This document shows positions 26,369-34,871 of a stretch of DNA of 64,000 bases, in pieces (position 1 is the stretch's first letter; the number at the start of each line of letters is the position of its first letter). This DNA comes from CALLCD01 sp039196965 (GTDB lineage Bacteria; Pseudomonadota; Alphaproteobacteria; Caulobacterales; Hyphomonadaceae), in contig JBCCUK010000019.1 in the NCBI GenBank assembly GCA_039196965.1, positions 1 through 64,000 of the forward strand. The letters run 5' to 3'. The position numbers and the translations under genes were made by a program. Below the pieces are notes generated by a model, which was not told where the DNA came from, did no database searches, and saw nothing but the letters and a program-made list of their open reading frames with translations.

Positions 26369-27951
26369 CTGACCAGCCTGCCTCCACAAAAACGAGCACT
26401 GATATCTGGCATGAAATACTAGAGGAGAAGAAAAGCTTCCGAGGCGTGTTGCGCGCGTTAATAATCCTTCTGGGTATTGCCGCGCTGATAGCTCTTGGAA
26501 TGTTCTATTATTCCTACAGGACACTTACCGAGCAGGAGGCGCGGTACACGGCGGAAGTTCGTTCTATGGAGATCCGTAACGAAATTGCGCGCGGTGATGC
26601 CGCCCGTGAACGCCAGACAGTTCTGACCCGAACGCTCGAAATCAGAGAAGAGCTCGCGCGGGCTGCCGGGGCGACGATATTCAATGATATGGCACGGCAG
26701 GTTGCCGCCAATGGCGCAGGGCAGTCTGAAATTGATGCAGCACTGGAAGAGGCCCGGCTGTTCACGGCTGGGGCCAATCTGGATGCGTCCCGCTACGCAT
26801 TTGTTAGGGCCGTGCGTGAGGATCAGTGCGCGCCGGATACCGCATCATTGCCGGTGAGCGTCTGCCTTTTCCTGCAAGCGGTCTCGCTTGACTGGGCGGA
26901 GAAGGACAATCGTTCGCCCGGATCGAAAGAACCGTCTGAGCGGCTAGGAATTGATGCCCCAGTCGCATTGGTTGAAGCTTACCGGCAGGTCGTCAATGTC
27001 GAGGCGCGATCTGGACTTACCGCTTATACGCCGTTTGCCCACGCCGGCCTGGCGCAGCTTCACTATGCCTATGCTGACAATAATCAGCGCGGCGTTGATG
27101 AAGATTGCCGGGAAACTGTGCGTCAGACCAATGTTGCACTCGAAACCGGATTTGAAGGCATAGGGCCTTATCTGTTGGCCGGGGAATGCCTCCGTAAACA
27201 GGGGCGTCCCGCCGATGCAAATGCCATGTTTCGCGAGGCGAGCGCTTGGTACGAAGCGGCTCAATCCTCTCCCGATTTCGACGAAAGCCGTTTTCCACCG
27301 GACGTTTTCAGGCTTGCCTATCATGGTGAGGGGACAACCGAGATCGCCATGATCGCATCCGGCCAGTTTCTGGGGGATGACGGGCAAATGATTACGGCCC
27401 TACGGACCGCAGAGAGGAACCTTGAAATTGCGGCGGGCCGCCGTGTGGCCAGGGGAGAGGGTGATGTTGGCGAGGTATACACAACTGAAAATATTGGTTT
27501 TATATACGTGCTCGAAGAGGACTGGCCTTCTGCGATCTACCACACCAGCCTTGTGAATGAGGTTTTGCCGCTCGCCTGGAACCTTGTCGTCCGCCGTATC
27601 GCGGCAGAGGCGTTGTACGACAATATCAGCGGTGCCAGTGGCCCGAATGCCGGGCTTTCCACTCCAGAATCAGCTAAGGAGATTGCCTGCGAGGCGGAGC
27701 GGCTGTTGCTCGCGATGCGTTACGAATACTTCGACGAGGAAGAGATCTTGAAACTACTGCCTTCGGATCGAGGGTATGACGGACTTGTTCGCGAGTTGGT
27801 TCGGAAACCGAAACTCGAATATGAGCGCCGCAGCCGCGCCGCCGAAGCACGACGGGAGGCATTAAGTGCAGCCTATCCGACAAGCGGTGGTGATTATTAT
27901 GGTACGGAGTTTTGCCGCCCAGTAAGACAGCAGGGCTGGCTTCCGTTCTAG
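26365..27951 (+). CDS. Membrane-anchored protein with TPR-like helical repeats, unknown function
   Basis: 528 residues. One transmembrane helix (about 30-50, LIILLGIAALIALGMFYYSY) is followed by a charged coiled-coil segment (55-110) and a long alpha-helical region. The latter contains TPR-like stretches, for example PYLLAGECLRKQGRPADANAMFREAS and GFIYVLEEDWPSAIYHTS. Several cysteines (CAPDT, VSVCLF, DEDCRE, GECL) would suit a periplasmic location. ATGA overlap with the preceding small membrane protein indicates one unit. A scaffold role is plausible but not shown. Confidence 0.72.
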   Translation: MTDQPASTKTSTDIWHEILEEKKSFRGVLRALIILLGIAALIALGMFYYSYRTLTEQEARYTAEVRSMEIRNEIARGDAARERQTVLTRTLEIREELARAAGATIFNDMARQVAANGAGQSEIDAALEEARLFTAGANLDASRYAFVRAVREDQCAPDTASLPVSVCLFLQAVSLDWAEKDNRSPGSKEPSERLGIDAPVALVEAYRQVVNVEARSGLTAYTPFAHAGLAQLHYAYADNNQRGVDEDCRETVRQTNVALETGFEGIGPYLLAGECLRKQGRPADANAMFREASAWYEAAQSSPDFDESRFPPDVFRLAYHGEGTTEIAMIASGQFLGDDGQMITALRTAERNLEIAAGRRVARGEGDVGEVYTTENIGFIYVLEEDWPSAIYHTSLVNEVLPLAWNLVVRRIAAEALYDNISGASGPNAGLSTPESAKEIACEAERLLLAMRYEYFDEEEILKLLPSDRGYDGLVRELVRKPKLEYERRSRAAEARREALSAAYPTSGGDYYGTEFCRPVRQQGWLPF

Positions 27952-27972
27952 TTTTGTACTTGACCTGACAAG

Positions 27973-28455
27973 GTGATCTGGCCTCTTTGGGGGATGGACG
28001 CCTTCGCTGAAATCGACCTTGATCCTTTGCATCCCGGAGCAGCCTTGATTGCCCGCGGCGTATCCAGGGTTTTTAGCGAGCTGGCCTGGACCAGCGTGAT
28101 CGAGCTGACACTCGCAAACCGTCGCCGCGCCGATGTCTGTGCGCTGAGCCCTCAGGGTGACATCGCGATTGTGGAAATCAAATCCTCGGTTGCGGATTTT
28201 CGATCAGATCACAAATGGCCAGAATATCAGCCCTATTGCGACCAGTTTTACTTTGCGGTCAGCCATGACTTTCCAAAGGATCTGGTCCCTGATGAAGCAG
28301 GGCTTATCGTAGCGGATGGCTTTGGTGGCGTGATCTTGCGTGAGCCAGATCGTTCTTCCCTCAAGGCCGCGCGTCGGAAAGCGGTGATGTTGAGATTTGC
28401 CCATGCGGCCGCCGGCCGGCTGATGCAGTTGAACAGCTCTTCGAGCCAGGTCTAG
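27973..28455 (+). CDS. mmcB: MmcB family DNA repair protein
   Basis: 160 residues matching the alphaproteobacterial MmcB family, a PD-(D/E)XK-like nuclease fold linked genetically to SOS/ImuB-DnaE2 repair in Caulobacter. Visible core: RRADVCALSPQGDIAIVEIKSS (the D and ExK catalytic residues), then DFRSDHKWPEYQPYCDQFYF. The start could be GTG 27973 or ATG 27994; neither has an ideal ribosome-binding site. It is followed nine bases later by a gene whose product carries a sliding-clamp motif, which suggests a joint repair unit. Confidence 0.86.
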   Translation: MIWPLWGMDAFAEIDLDPLHPGAALIARGVSRVFSELAWTSVIELTLANRRRADVCALSPQGDIAIVEIKSSVADFRSDHKWPEYQPYCDQFYFAVSHDFPKDLVPDEAGLIVADGFGGVILREPDRSSLKAARRKAVMLRFAHAAAGRLMQLNSSSSQV

Positions 28456-28464
28456 GCAGATATT

Positions 28465-28914
28465 GTGAGCCATACCTATCCCCTTGCTTCGTCTGCCGAG
28501 GCGGCGCTGGAAGCGACCGGCGAAGCAGCGCGGACGCGCTATGAGGCCGAGCGGCTGGCCGGGGAAGATATGCGGGTCGTCAGCCTTGAAACGGAGTGGA
28601 TTACCCTGGATGCCAAGGCTCTGGGCGGTTTGCTTGAAAAAGCCGAGAGTGGTGTCGGTGAAGGATTTGTTCAGCGCTACGAAAACGCTGATGGAACGCC
28701 TGTTCTGGCCGTCACCTATTGGCGGCTGGTGCCACAGCTGAAAGGTATCGGCAAACAGAAAACCAAGGCGAAACCGAAAAAGAAAGTGGAGGACCACACG
28801 GACGACCTCTACTTCAAGAAAGGTCGAACCAAGCGGCGACGCCGAGGCGTTCATCCCCTGCAACTGGATTTGTTTGAAGAAGGAACTGTCGCCGAACGCG
28901 AGGGCTGGGACTAG
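28465..28914 (+). CDS. Unknown basic protein with beta-clamp-binding motif (QLDLF)
   Basis: 149 residues, start GTG. The first 95 residues form a small alpha/beta domain of no recognised family (SLETEWITLDAKALGGLLEKA; ENADGTPVLAVTYWRLVP). Two basic clusters follow (KTKAKPKKK near 99-107 and KKGRTKRRRRG near 117-127) and then QLDLF at residues 133-137 (28861-28875). QLDLF equals the consensus QL(S/D)LF pentapeptide through which polymerases and repair proteins bind the DnaN sliding clamp. It lies directly after mmcB. DNA-binding plus clamp contact is inference. Confidence 0.7.
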   Translation: MSHTYPLASSAEAALEATGEAARTRYEAERLAGEDMRVVSLETEWITLDAKALGGLLEKAESGVGEGFVQRYENADGTPVLAVTYWRLVPQLKGIGKQKTKAKPKKKVEDHTDDLYFKKGRTKRRRRGVHPLQLDLFEEGTVAEREGWD

Positions 28915-29038
28915 GTTTGAGGCGCTGAGTTTCGAACGTTTTTTTGCGAGCGGGGGGCAAAAGTTTGGAGCGGCTTAGATGGTGCGAATTGACGTCTCCA
29001 AGCAACCATTCCATCTCATAACTCCAAATACAAAGGTG

Positions 29039-29070
29039 TTGACCTAAGTGTTGGCGATGTGATACTTAGG
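29039..29070 (+). promoter_or_regulatory. Promoter overlapped by an ArsR-type operator
   Basis: TTGACC (29039-29044) and GATACT (29061-29066), 16 bases apart, form a good sigma-70 promoter. A 7-bp inverted repeat CCTAAGT (29043-29049) and ACTTAGG (29064-29070) covers both boxes, so a bound repressor dimer would block polymerase. The start point would fall at about 29073, next to the ATG at 29074, implying a leaderless transcript. This is the expected autoregulatory layout for the ArsR gene that follows. Confidence 0.75.
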
Positions 29071-29073
29071 CAA

Positions 29074-29430
29074 ATGCCTAATCAAATTGATGCTCTTGAC
29101 GACGTTTTTCGGGCGCTCTCTGATCCAACCCGACGCGCTGTCGTTCGGCAACTCAGCAGTGGCCCTGCCAGCGTGTCTGAACTCGCTGAACCGTTTGACA
29201 TGGCCCTGCCGTCGTTTGTCCAACATTTGAACATTCTGCAATCTGCTGGCCTTGTGAGTTCTATAAAGGTGGGACGGGTCCGGACCTGCAAACTCGTTCC
29301 TGAAACACTGACACCTGTCGAAGAGTGGTTGACCGATACGAAGCGCTTCTGGGCCAAACGCATCGATGCTCTGGAGAACTATCTCGCCGACGAAACAGCG
29401 AAAGACAGAAGGGGGAAGGCTGAGCCATGA
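29074..29430 (+). CDS. ArsR family transcriptional repressor
   Basis: 118 residues with a winged helix-turn-helix: ALSDPTRRAVVRQLSSGPASVSELAEPF, then the recognition helix MALPSFVQHLNILQSAGLV. No metal-binding cysteine box (CxC) is present in the helix, so it is of the non-metal type that usually pairs with an SRPBCC protein. The ATG at 29074 is preferred over 29059, because the latter lies within the operator. No ribosome-binding site is visible, in line with leaderless translation. ATGA overlap with the next gene. Confidence 0.88.
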   Translation: MPNQIDALDDVFRALSDPTRRAVVRQLSSGPASVSELAEPFDMALPSFVQHLNILQSAGLVSSIKVGRVRTCKLVPETLTPVEEWLTDTKRFWAKRIDALENYLADETAKDRRGKAEP

Positions 29431-29945
29431 GTGAGCTCAAAAACGTCACCATTGTTGGCAGTGGGACCACACGCCGAATAACGCTTGAGCGACAGCTCGA
29501 AGCGCCCATCGAAAAAGTATGGCAAGCCATCACATCAATCGATGCGCTGAAGCAATGGTGGGTGGATTGGCAGGACGGTGGCAAGATCGAACAAGAAGAA
29601 GGCGGTCGAATTATCCTAGGCGATGGTTCCTGGATCAATGGGTCCATTAAAATCTGGGCCCCGCCTCACGTATTTTCCTTCACATGGCATGAAAGCCTGG
29701 CCGATCCCCAAAACACGATCGGTTATGATGAGAAGACCAAAGGCCTTTTGCGGATAGACCTTATTGAGGCAAACGCTGATCAGACCTTTCTGACATTGAT
29801 CCAGTTTCTTCCGGCGGCGGACACTGTCGGCGGAGCAGCAGGCTGGCACTATTTTGGTGAGATCCTGTTCAGTTATCTAAAGGGCGAGAAGATCACCTAT
29901 CGCACAGATCGGTTCGAAGAGCTGAAAAGCTTGTATGCGAGATGA
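29427..29945 (+). CDS. SRPBCC (AHSA1-like) domain protein
   Basis: 172 residues of the START/Bet-v1-like AHSA1 family: RRITLERQLEAPIEKVWQAIT at the start, a central ISW-type strand (ALKQWWVDW), and FSFTWHES. Such proteins bind hydrophobic ligands in a cleft. Overlap with the ArsR gene (ATGA) and shared control are the rule for this pair across bacteria. The ligand and the stimulus sensed are unknown. Confidence 0.85.
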   Translation: MSELKNVTIVGSGTTRRITLERQLEAPIEKVWQAITSIDALKQWWVDWQDGGKIEQEEGGRIILGDGSWINGSIKIWAPPHVFSFTWHESLADPQNTIGYDEKTKGLLRIDLIEANADQTFLTLIQFLPAADTVGGAAGWHYFGEILFSYLKGEKITYRTDRFEELKSLYAR

Positions 29946-30052
29946 GGGAACTTTACCTTGAGCCTGTTTCAGGCATGTTGAGCGATTACTTAGTGTCTAC
30001 ATATTCACCGCGGGCGGCCAAAAACTCGCATACTTTTTCTTGAGCTCAGGCT

Positions 30053-31042
30053 TCAGCTCAACCCTTCCATTCCGGCGTCGTTCAGGAAGGCTTCAAGGCC
30101 GTCTGATTTGCTGAGCTTCTGCACAGCCTTCTTAACCGTGCGCCATGACTTTGACGCGTAGCGCTGGGTGCTCTGGCTGTAGGGTGTACCACCGATTTCC
30201 AGCTCTATGGCTTTCTTCCGCTTTGTGATTGCTTCTGAATTCGCCTCCGCCCAGGGCAGGAAAGTGACTGCCACTTCTTCCTTGAAGATCGGGAGCAGGG
30301 TGGCTTGCAATTCAGTAAGAGATACAAATGGTCCACCCGCCGTTGGGTTCTCCATAAACTCACACCACGCCGTTACAAAAGGAGCCCGATCCGTCAGCCA
30401 TGTGCCATTGGTGGGGTCCATCAGGGTTTGCTGCAGTTGCCCGGCAAGGGCGAAGTCGGCTGGCGATGGGCGTCCGCCGAAGATAAACAGGTGTTGCTCC
30501 AAATGCGCGTTCAACAGCTCGCAGAAGCGATGGAAGGACGCCGTCAGCAAAGGCCCGTTTTCGGCTGTTGCGCCAACGATTGCCAGACGCTCTGTCATGC
30601 GCGCAATAACAGATTCCTTGGCCTCGCGTTTTTTTGCAGGTTGTTTTCCCGACAGGAGCTGTTCAAGGACGCGAGCCGCCGCGGCTTCCTTGTCCGGGCT
30701 TTGGCCCCAGCGGCCAAGGAACATGGCCTTGTTCAGCCACTCATCGGCGTAGTCTTCCAGAATATATGACAGAGCCTGGCAGGCTTTATCCGCTGGCATC
30801 GCCGAAGGCTCTACAACTTTCTTTTCCAGCGCGGCCAGCATATTGGTCGAATCCTGACTGGCCTTGCCATCGGGATTGATGAGCAAAGGCACAGCAGGTA
30901 GCACCGCGTGACGATTGAACTCTTCCTCGGTTGCCGCCGATCTTTGTACCCAATCGAAGTCTGCGCCTTTATAGCGCAGAAACGAGCGCACTTTCAGGGA
31001 GTAAGGGGAGGTCTCTGCCCCAAAGAGCCGATAATCAGCCAT
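30053..31042 (-). CDS. Glutathione S-transferase family protein
   Basis: 329 residues. The N-terminal thioredoxin-like domain opens with YRLFGAETSPYSLKVRSFLRY (the S/YxxK catalytic loop region) and has the cis-Pro segment AVLPAVPLLI and a GKASQDSTNMLAALE glutathione-contact region. A helical C-terminal domain follows (residues about 95-250). About 80 extra C-terminal residues are beyond the usual GST length and are rich in Lys and Ser. Substrate is unknown. Monocistronic, convergent with the SRPBCC gene. Confidence 0.78.
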   Translation of the reverse strand: MADYRLFGAETSPYSLKVRSFLRYKGADFDWVQRSAATEEEFNRHAVLPAVPLLINPDGKASQDSTNMLAALEKKVVEPSAMPADKACQALSYILEDYADEWLNKAMFLGRWGQSPDKEAAAARVLEQLLSGKQPAKKREAKESVIARMTERLAIVGATAENGPLLTASFHRFCELLNAHLEQHLFIFGGRPSPADFALAGQLQQTLMDPTNGTWLTDRAPFVTAWCEFMENPTAGGPFVSLTELQATLLPIFKEEVAVTFLPWAEANSEAITKRKKAIELEIGGTPYSQSTQRYASKSWRTVKKAVQKLSKSDGLEAFLNDAGMEGLS

Positions 31043-31163
31043 GCATCATGCCCATTTGCTTTACAGTCGCCGTTCCCTATGCCAGCGCGATGCCAAAGCC
31101 AAGCCCTCTTTGCTTTGCATACTGCGTCCAGCTAGTCTTATCTAAGGTGTGGAGAAGAGATTC

Positions 31164-32207
31164 ATGCGGGTAATGCATGTCATGGCCGGTGCGCCGGAAG
31201 GGGGGGCCGAGAATATCATGCTGGAATCGGTGCTTGCCTTGGGCGAAGCCGGTCTGGATCAGTATGTGGTGACCCGCCCGCAAAATCAGTTCCGCCTCGA
31301 TTGCTTTGCCGAGGCCGGAATCGGATACGCTACGTGCAGCTTTAATAAAGCGGCTCCTTTCTCAACTCGGAGGAAACTCCGCGAGGCGATTGAACGGTTC
31401 AAGCCGGACATTATCGAGTACTGGATGGGCCGGGCCGGGCAATTTGCCCCGGCAAAGTATCGGAGCCGGTCCATTGGCTGGTATGGCGGCTATTACAAAC
31501 TGGAGCGCTTCAAGAATTGTGAATGGCATATAGGCCTCACGAAGGATCTTCTGCGGCACATTCGAGAGCAGGGTGTTGAGGATGACAGGTCCTTCATCGT
31601 CCATACCTACGCGGATTTCGAGGATACAGCGCCGGTCGACCGGTCAAGCTTTGATACGCCCGTTGAAGCTCCTGTTGCCCTTGCGCTGGCCCGTCTGCAT
31701 GAAAAAAAGGGACTTGATACGCTCCTCGACGCGGCCAAGCAGGTGGACGGCTTATATGTCTGGATTGCCGGTGACGGACCGCTGGAAGCTGCGTTGAAAG
31801 CCCAAAGCAAAGCGCTTGGTCTTGATGATCGTGTCCGGTTTCTCGGTTGGCGGAATGATCGAGGCGCACTGCTCGCGGCATGCGATATGGTGGCGTTTCC
31901 ATCCCGGTACGAGCCTTTTGGCACCGTTACAGTGGATGCCTGGGCAGCGGGCAAACCGCTGGTCGCAGCCGATGCTGTAGGGCCTGCTGCCTATGTCGAG
32001 GATGGCGTGTCCGGCCTCATGGTGCCGAAGAATGACGACGAGGCACTTGCCACAGCGCTGCGAAGGGTCATTGAGGAAGATGGTCTAGCGGGCAAGCTCG
32101 TTGATGGGGGTCGGGCTGCCTATGAAGCGCAGTTTACAAAAGTCGCTTTTCAGCGAGATTCCATCGCTGTCTATCAGACAATCATTGCGGCCCCGGCAAC
32201 GAGATGA
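31164..32207 (+). CDS. Glycosyltransferase, GT4 family (GT-B fold)
   Basis: About 347 residues. The acceptor-binding N-terminal half contains MAGAPEGGAENIMLE (glycine-rich loop). The donor-binding half contains ALARLHEKKGLDTLLDA, IAGDGPLEAAL and the E-X7-E motif in FPSRYEPFGTVTVDAWAAGKP. It should transfer a sugar from a nucleotide donor during surface-polysaccharide or glycolipid synthesis. The start at 31164 follows GGAGAAGAGATTC. It stands alone, without other glycan genes, so the acceptor is unclear. Confidence 0.88.
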   Translation: MRVMHVMAGAPEGGAENIMLESVLALGEAGLDQYVVTRPQNQFRLDCFAEAGIGYATCSFNKAAPFSTRRKLREAIERFKPDIIEYWMGRAGQFAPAKYRSRSIGWYGGYYKLERFKNCEWHIGLTKDLLRHIREQGVEDDRSFIVHTYADFEDTAPVDRSSFDTPVEAPVALALARLHEKKGLDTLLDAAKQVDGLYVWIAGDGPLEAALKAQSKALGLDDRVRFLGWRNDRGALLAACDMVAFPSRYEPFGTVTVDAWAAGKPLVAADAVGPAAYVEDGVSGLMVPKNDDEALATALRRVIEEDGLAGKLVDGGRAAYEAQFTKVAFQRDSIAVYQTIIAAPATR

Positions 32208-32279
32208 CTTTGCAAAGGTCAGACGACCGCGCTAATGCAGCTGAGACAGAGATGAAACCTATAGAAGTGAGGTCTTGCC

Positions 32280-33038
32280 ATGGCTGGCCATAGCAAGTGG
32301 GCGAATATTCAGCACCGCAAAGGTGCCCAGGACAAGAAACGGTCCGCATTGTTCTCGCGGTTGTCCAAGGAAATCACTATCGCGTCGAAGATGGGTGGGC
32401 CTGATCCGGACGGGAACCCTCGCCTGCGCTTGGCGATCCAGAACGCCAAGGGCCAGTCGATGCCCAAGGACAACATCCAGCGCGCGGTCGATAAGGGTCA
32501 GGGTGGTGGCGGTGAAGACTATGAAGAAGTCCGCTATGAGGGCTTCGGTCCGGGCGGCGTAGGCATTATTGTTGAGGCGTCTACGGACAATCGTAATCGC
32601 GCTGCGTCTGAGATCCGTACTGCCTTTTCCAAGAATGGCGGCAATCTTGGTGAGACGGGGTCCGTTTCCTTCGGCTTCGATCAGGTTGGCGAAGTGATTT
32701 ATCCGACTGATGCCGGCGACGCAGAGGCCATTATGGAGGCGGCAATTGAAGCCGGTGCGGAAGATGTAGAGAGTGAGGACGATGCTCATTACATCTATAC
32801 TGCGAGAGAGGATCTGCAGTCGGTCGCCGATGCTCTCTCTGCCCACTTTGGTGAGGATATGCCCGCAAAGTCAGCGAAGCTGATCTGGAAGCCGCAGAAT
32901 ACTGTTCCGGTGGAGGGTGATCCGGCATCAACGTTGATGAAACTCCTGGACGTGCTTGACGATCTTGATGACGTGCAGAACGTCTATGATAATTCCGAGC
33001 TTTCCGACGCTGAAATCGAACGGCTTGCAGCGGAGTAA
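32280..33038 (+). CDS. yebC: YebC/PmpR family protein (TACO1-like)
   Basis: 252 residues, full length, with the nearly invariant N-terminus MAGHSKWANIQHRKGAQDKK and the later GVGIIVEASTDNRNR. Members bind DNA or promote ribosomal passage through polyproline. Many genomes carry it beside ruvC, but that neighbour is absent here. A GAGGTCTTGCC ribosome-binding site precedes the ATG. Confidence 0.95.
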   Translation: MAGHSKWANIQHRKGAQDKKRSALFSRLSKEITIASKMGGPDPDGNPRLRLAIQNAKGQSMPKDNIQRAVDKGQGGGGEDYEEVRYEGFGPGGVGIIVEASTDNRNRAASEIRTAFSKNGGNLGETGSVSFGFDQVGEVIYPTDAGDAEAIMEAAIEAGAEDVESEDDAHYIYTAREDLQSVADALSAHFGEDMPAKSAKLIWKPQNTVPVEGDPASTLMKLLDVLDDLDDVQNVYDNSELSDAEIERLAAE

Positions 33039-33074
33039 AATGGGACGCTGGCGAGCGTAAGCTGTGCGTTCAGA

Positions 33075-33407
33075 CTAATGTCCGCCCTGGACGTTGGTCA
33101 GACGTAATCCTACGGCACCCACAAGAATCAGCATGATGTACATATATTGTATCAGTGCGAGTTTTTCGTCGAAGAAGAACGCACCGATAATGGCGATCGC
33201 GACAATGCCAACCCCCGACCACAGGGCATAGACCATGCCTACGGGGAGAAGTTTCAGGGCGGGGGCGAGGGCAAAAAAGCAGACGCTGTAAAGCCCGATT
33301 GAGGTCATGCCCCAAACTGGTTTTTCAAAACCGTCAGATAATTTCAAAAATGTTGTGGCTGCGATTTCAAGAATGATCGCTATGCCGAGATAAATCCACC
33401 CACTCAT
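33075..33407 (-). CDS. Small multidrug resistance (SMR) transporter, EmrE-like
   Basis: 110 residues and four transmembrane helices. The essential membrane glutamate is present in helix 1 (IILEIAATTFLKLSDGF, E14), and VGMVYALWSGVGIV is the conserved helix-3 segment. The sequence follows EmrE more closely than guanidinium exporters. It should export cationic drugs as a dimer. Its start overlaps the stop of the upstream hydrolase gene (ATGA), so they are co-translated. Confidence 0.9.
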   Translation of the reverse strand: MSGWIYLGIAIILEIAATTFLKLSDGFEKPVWGMTSIGLYSVCFFALAPALKLLPVGMVYALWSGVGIVAIAIIGAFFFDEKLALIQYMYIMLILVGAVGLRLTNVQGGH

Positions 33408-34357
33408 ATATTCGCGCGCTCCAGAAGCCGATCAAAGGCATCCCAGAACTGCATTCTGAGATCATCCGTCTCCATCAGAATTTCATGGAATGCACCAGGC
33501 ACAATGATGTGTTCCGCATCTGGCAGGAGCGCTGCGATGCGGGCATGGGACTCATTCTCAACCAGCATTTCCTTCTCGGCCGTTGCGATCATCATCGGGA
33601 TTGTCACACGGCGGATTTTTGCGGCCTTGGCGAAGGTGGCAAAAATCTGGAGGGAGGCACCGAGCCACCCCCAGGTGACCGGCCCAAGGAAGAGATCCGG
33701 CGATGCATTGACGAGATCGCGGTTCATCTCCCAGCGCCGTTTGTCATGGGTCACAATGTTATTATCGAATGTCTCAGCGGGGCCGGGCTGCTGGATATAG
33801 TCATTCGACCGGCCCATAACCCGCATGGCCCAGACGAGGTATCTCATCCCGAAAATGCGTTGTTTGATACCCCACATCGGTGCGCAGAAGGCGGCGGCTT
33901 CCACGCGGACCAAGTCCTCCACGATGGCGGCAAGGGCAATCGCCCCGCCCATGGAATGGGCAACTGAAACATATGGTCGTGGAAGTCGTTCTTCGAGGGC
34001 CGAGAGCCCGTTCTTCAGCGCTCCCATGAATGTCTCAAACCGGTCGATGTGACCTTTCCCGCGATCTGGCAGGAGCCTGTCCGACAAACCCTGGCCCGGC
34101 CAGTCCAGAATGAGCACGGCAAAGCCGCGGTCCAGCAGATTGCCGGCCACTTCGAAGTATTTCTCAATGAACTCGCTGCGTCCCGGGCAGACGATTGCTG
34201 TACCCCTTGCCGCTTTCGGATCCCTTGCCGGAATGATCGCGGCGCGTAGATTTCGGCCGCCGGAGCCCTTGAACCAAATCACCTCAGCTCCCGAAGGCAC
34301 CGGATTGCCTGGGATCTCAACAAAATGCTCTTTGTCCGAAGTGTCCTGGGGGCTCAT
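33404..34357 (-). CDS. Alpha/beta hydrolase, lysophospholipase-like
   Basis: 317 residues. Nucleophile elbow AHSMGG (in place of the usual GHSMGG), HG-type oxyanion region CPGRSEFIEKYFEVAGNLL, and LILDWPGQGLSDRLL match the PldB/monoacylglycerol-lipase branch. A late Asp and the final His (GAFHEILMETD) complete the triad. It probably hydrolyses a lysophospholipid or monoglyceride, possibly at the inner membrane. It overlaps the SMR transporter gene by four bases. Confidence 0.85.
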   Translation of the reverse strand: MSPQDTSDKEHFVEIPGNPVPSGAEVIWFKGSGGRNLRAAIIPARDPKAARGTAIVCPGRSEFIEKYFEVAGNLLDRGFAVLILDWPGQGLSDRLLPDRGKGHIDRFETFMGALKNGLSALEERLPRPYVSVAHSMGGAIALAAIVEDLVRVEAAAFCAPMWGIKQRIFGMRYLVWAMRVMGRSNDYIQQPGPAETFDNNIVTHDKRRWEMNRDLVNASPDLFLGPVTWGWLGASLQIFATFAKAAKIRRVTIPMMIATAEKEMLVENESHARIAALLPDAEHIIVPGAFHEILMETDDLRMQFWDAFDRLLERANI

Positions 34358-34374
34358 TGTCTATGGACCAAAAT

Positions 34375-34409
34375 AGAAAACCCGCCCCGCATTCTCTGAG
34401 GGGCGGGTT
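34375..34409 (-). terminator. Rho-independent terminator of the SCP2 gene
   Basis: A 10-bp stem AACCCGCCCC (34379-34388) with GGGGCGGGTT (34400-34409) and loop GCATTCTCTGA. On the minus strand the hairpin ends in TTTTCTATTTT. It separates the SCP2 gene from the downstream hydrolase gene, whose start is at 34357. Confidence 0.85.
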
Positions 34410-34433
34410 CCCGCAAACCTATTTGGATTTCGC

Positions 34434-34736
34434 TTAAGCGAATTTGGACATCAGGGACTGCAGCTGCATTGCAACTGACATGTCGCCGTCAACTTTCAGC
34501 TTGCCTTGCATGAAGGCCATTGTTCCATCGAGTTCGCCGCTGCGCAGCTTTTCGAAATCGTCCCAGGAGACCTTAATCGTTGCGTCAGCATCGCCATCGT
34601 CATTCGTGGCGGTTCCGCCCGGTCCGTCGATCAGCAGTTTGCCAACGTCACCAAAGTCGAATTTCACCTTTTTCGCGAATGCACCGCCGCCGGCAACAGC
34701 CTCAGCTGCTTTCGATGTGAGTTCTGAAAGATCCAT
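34434..34736 (-). CDS. SCP2 sterol-binding domain protein
   Basis: 100 residues, all SCP2 fold: FDFGDVGKLLIDG, DADATIKVSWDDFEKLRSGELDG and MAFMQGKLKVDGDMSVAMQLQ. Single-domain bacterial SCP2 proteins bind fatty acyl-CoA or other lipids in a hydrophobic tunnel. The gene is monocistronic with its own terminator and lies opposite to the acyl-CoA carboxyltransferase gene. Confidence 0.92.
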   Translation of the reverse strand: MDLSELTSKAAEAVAGGGAFAKKVKFDFGDVGKLLIDGPGGTATNDDGDADATIKVSWDDFEKLRSGELDGTMAFMQGKLKVDGDMSVAMQLQSLMSKFA

Positions 34737-34871
34737 CTGCGTCTCCTGATTTATGGGCCTTTAGTCTTCTGGGCGGACTTAACAGGCTAAATCGTTCGAA
34801 AGCAAGAGGTTGCGGGCGGTCGCAAGATTTCTGCTTGACCTTCCGCAGGGTGCCGCGTCTCTGGTTTTTTC

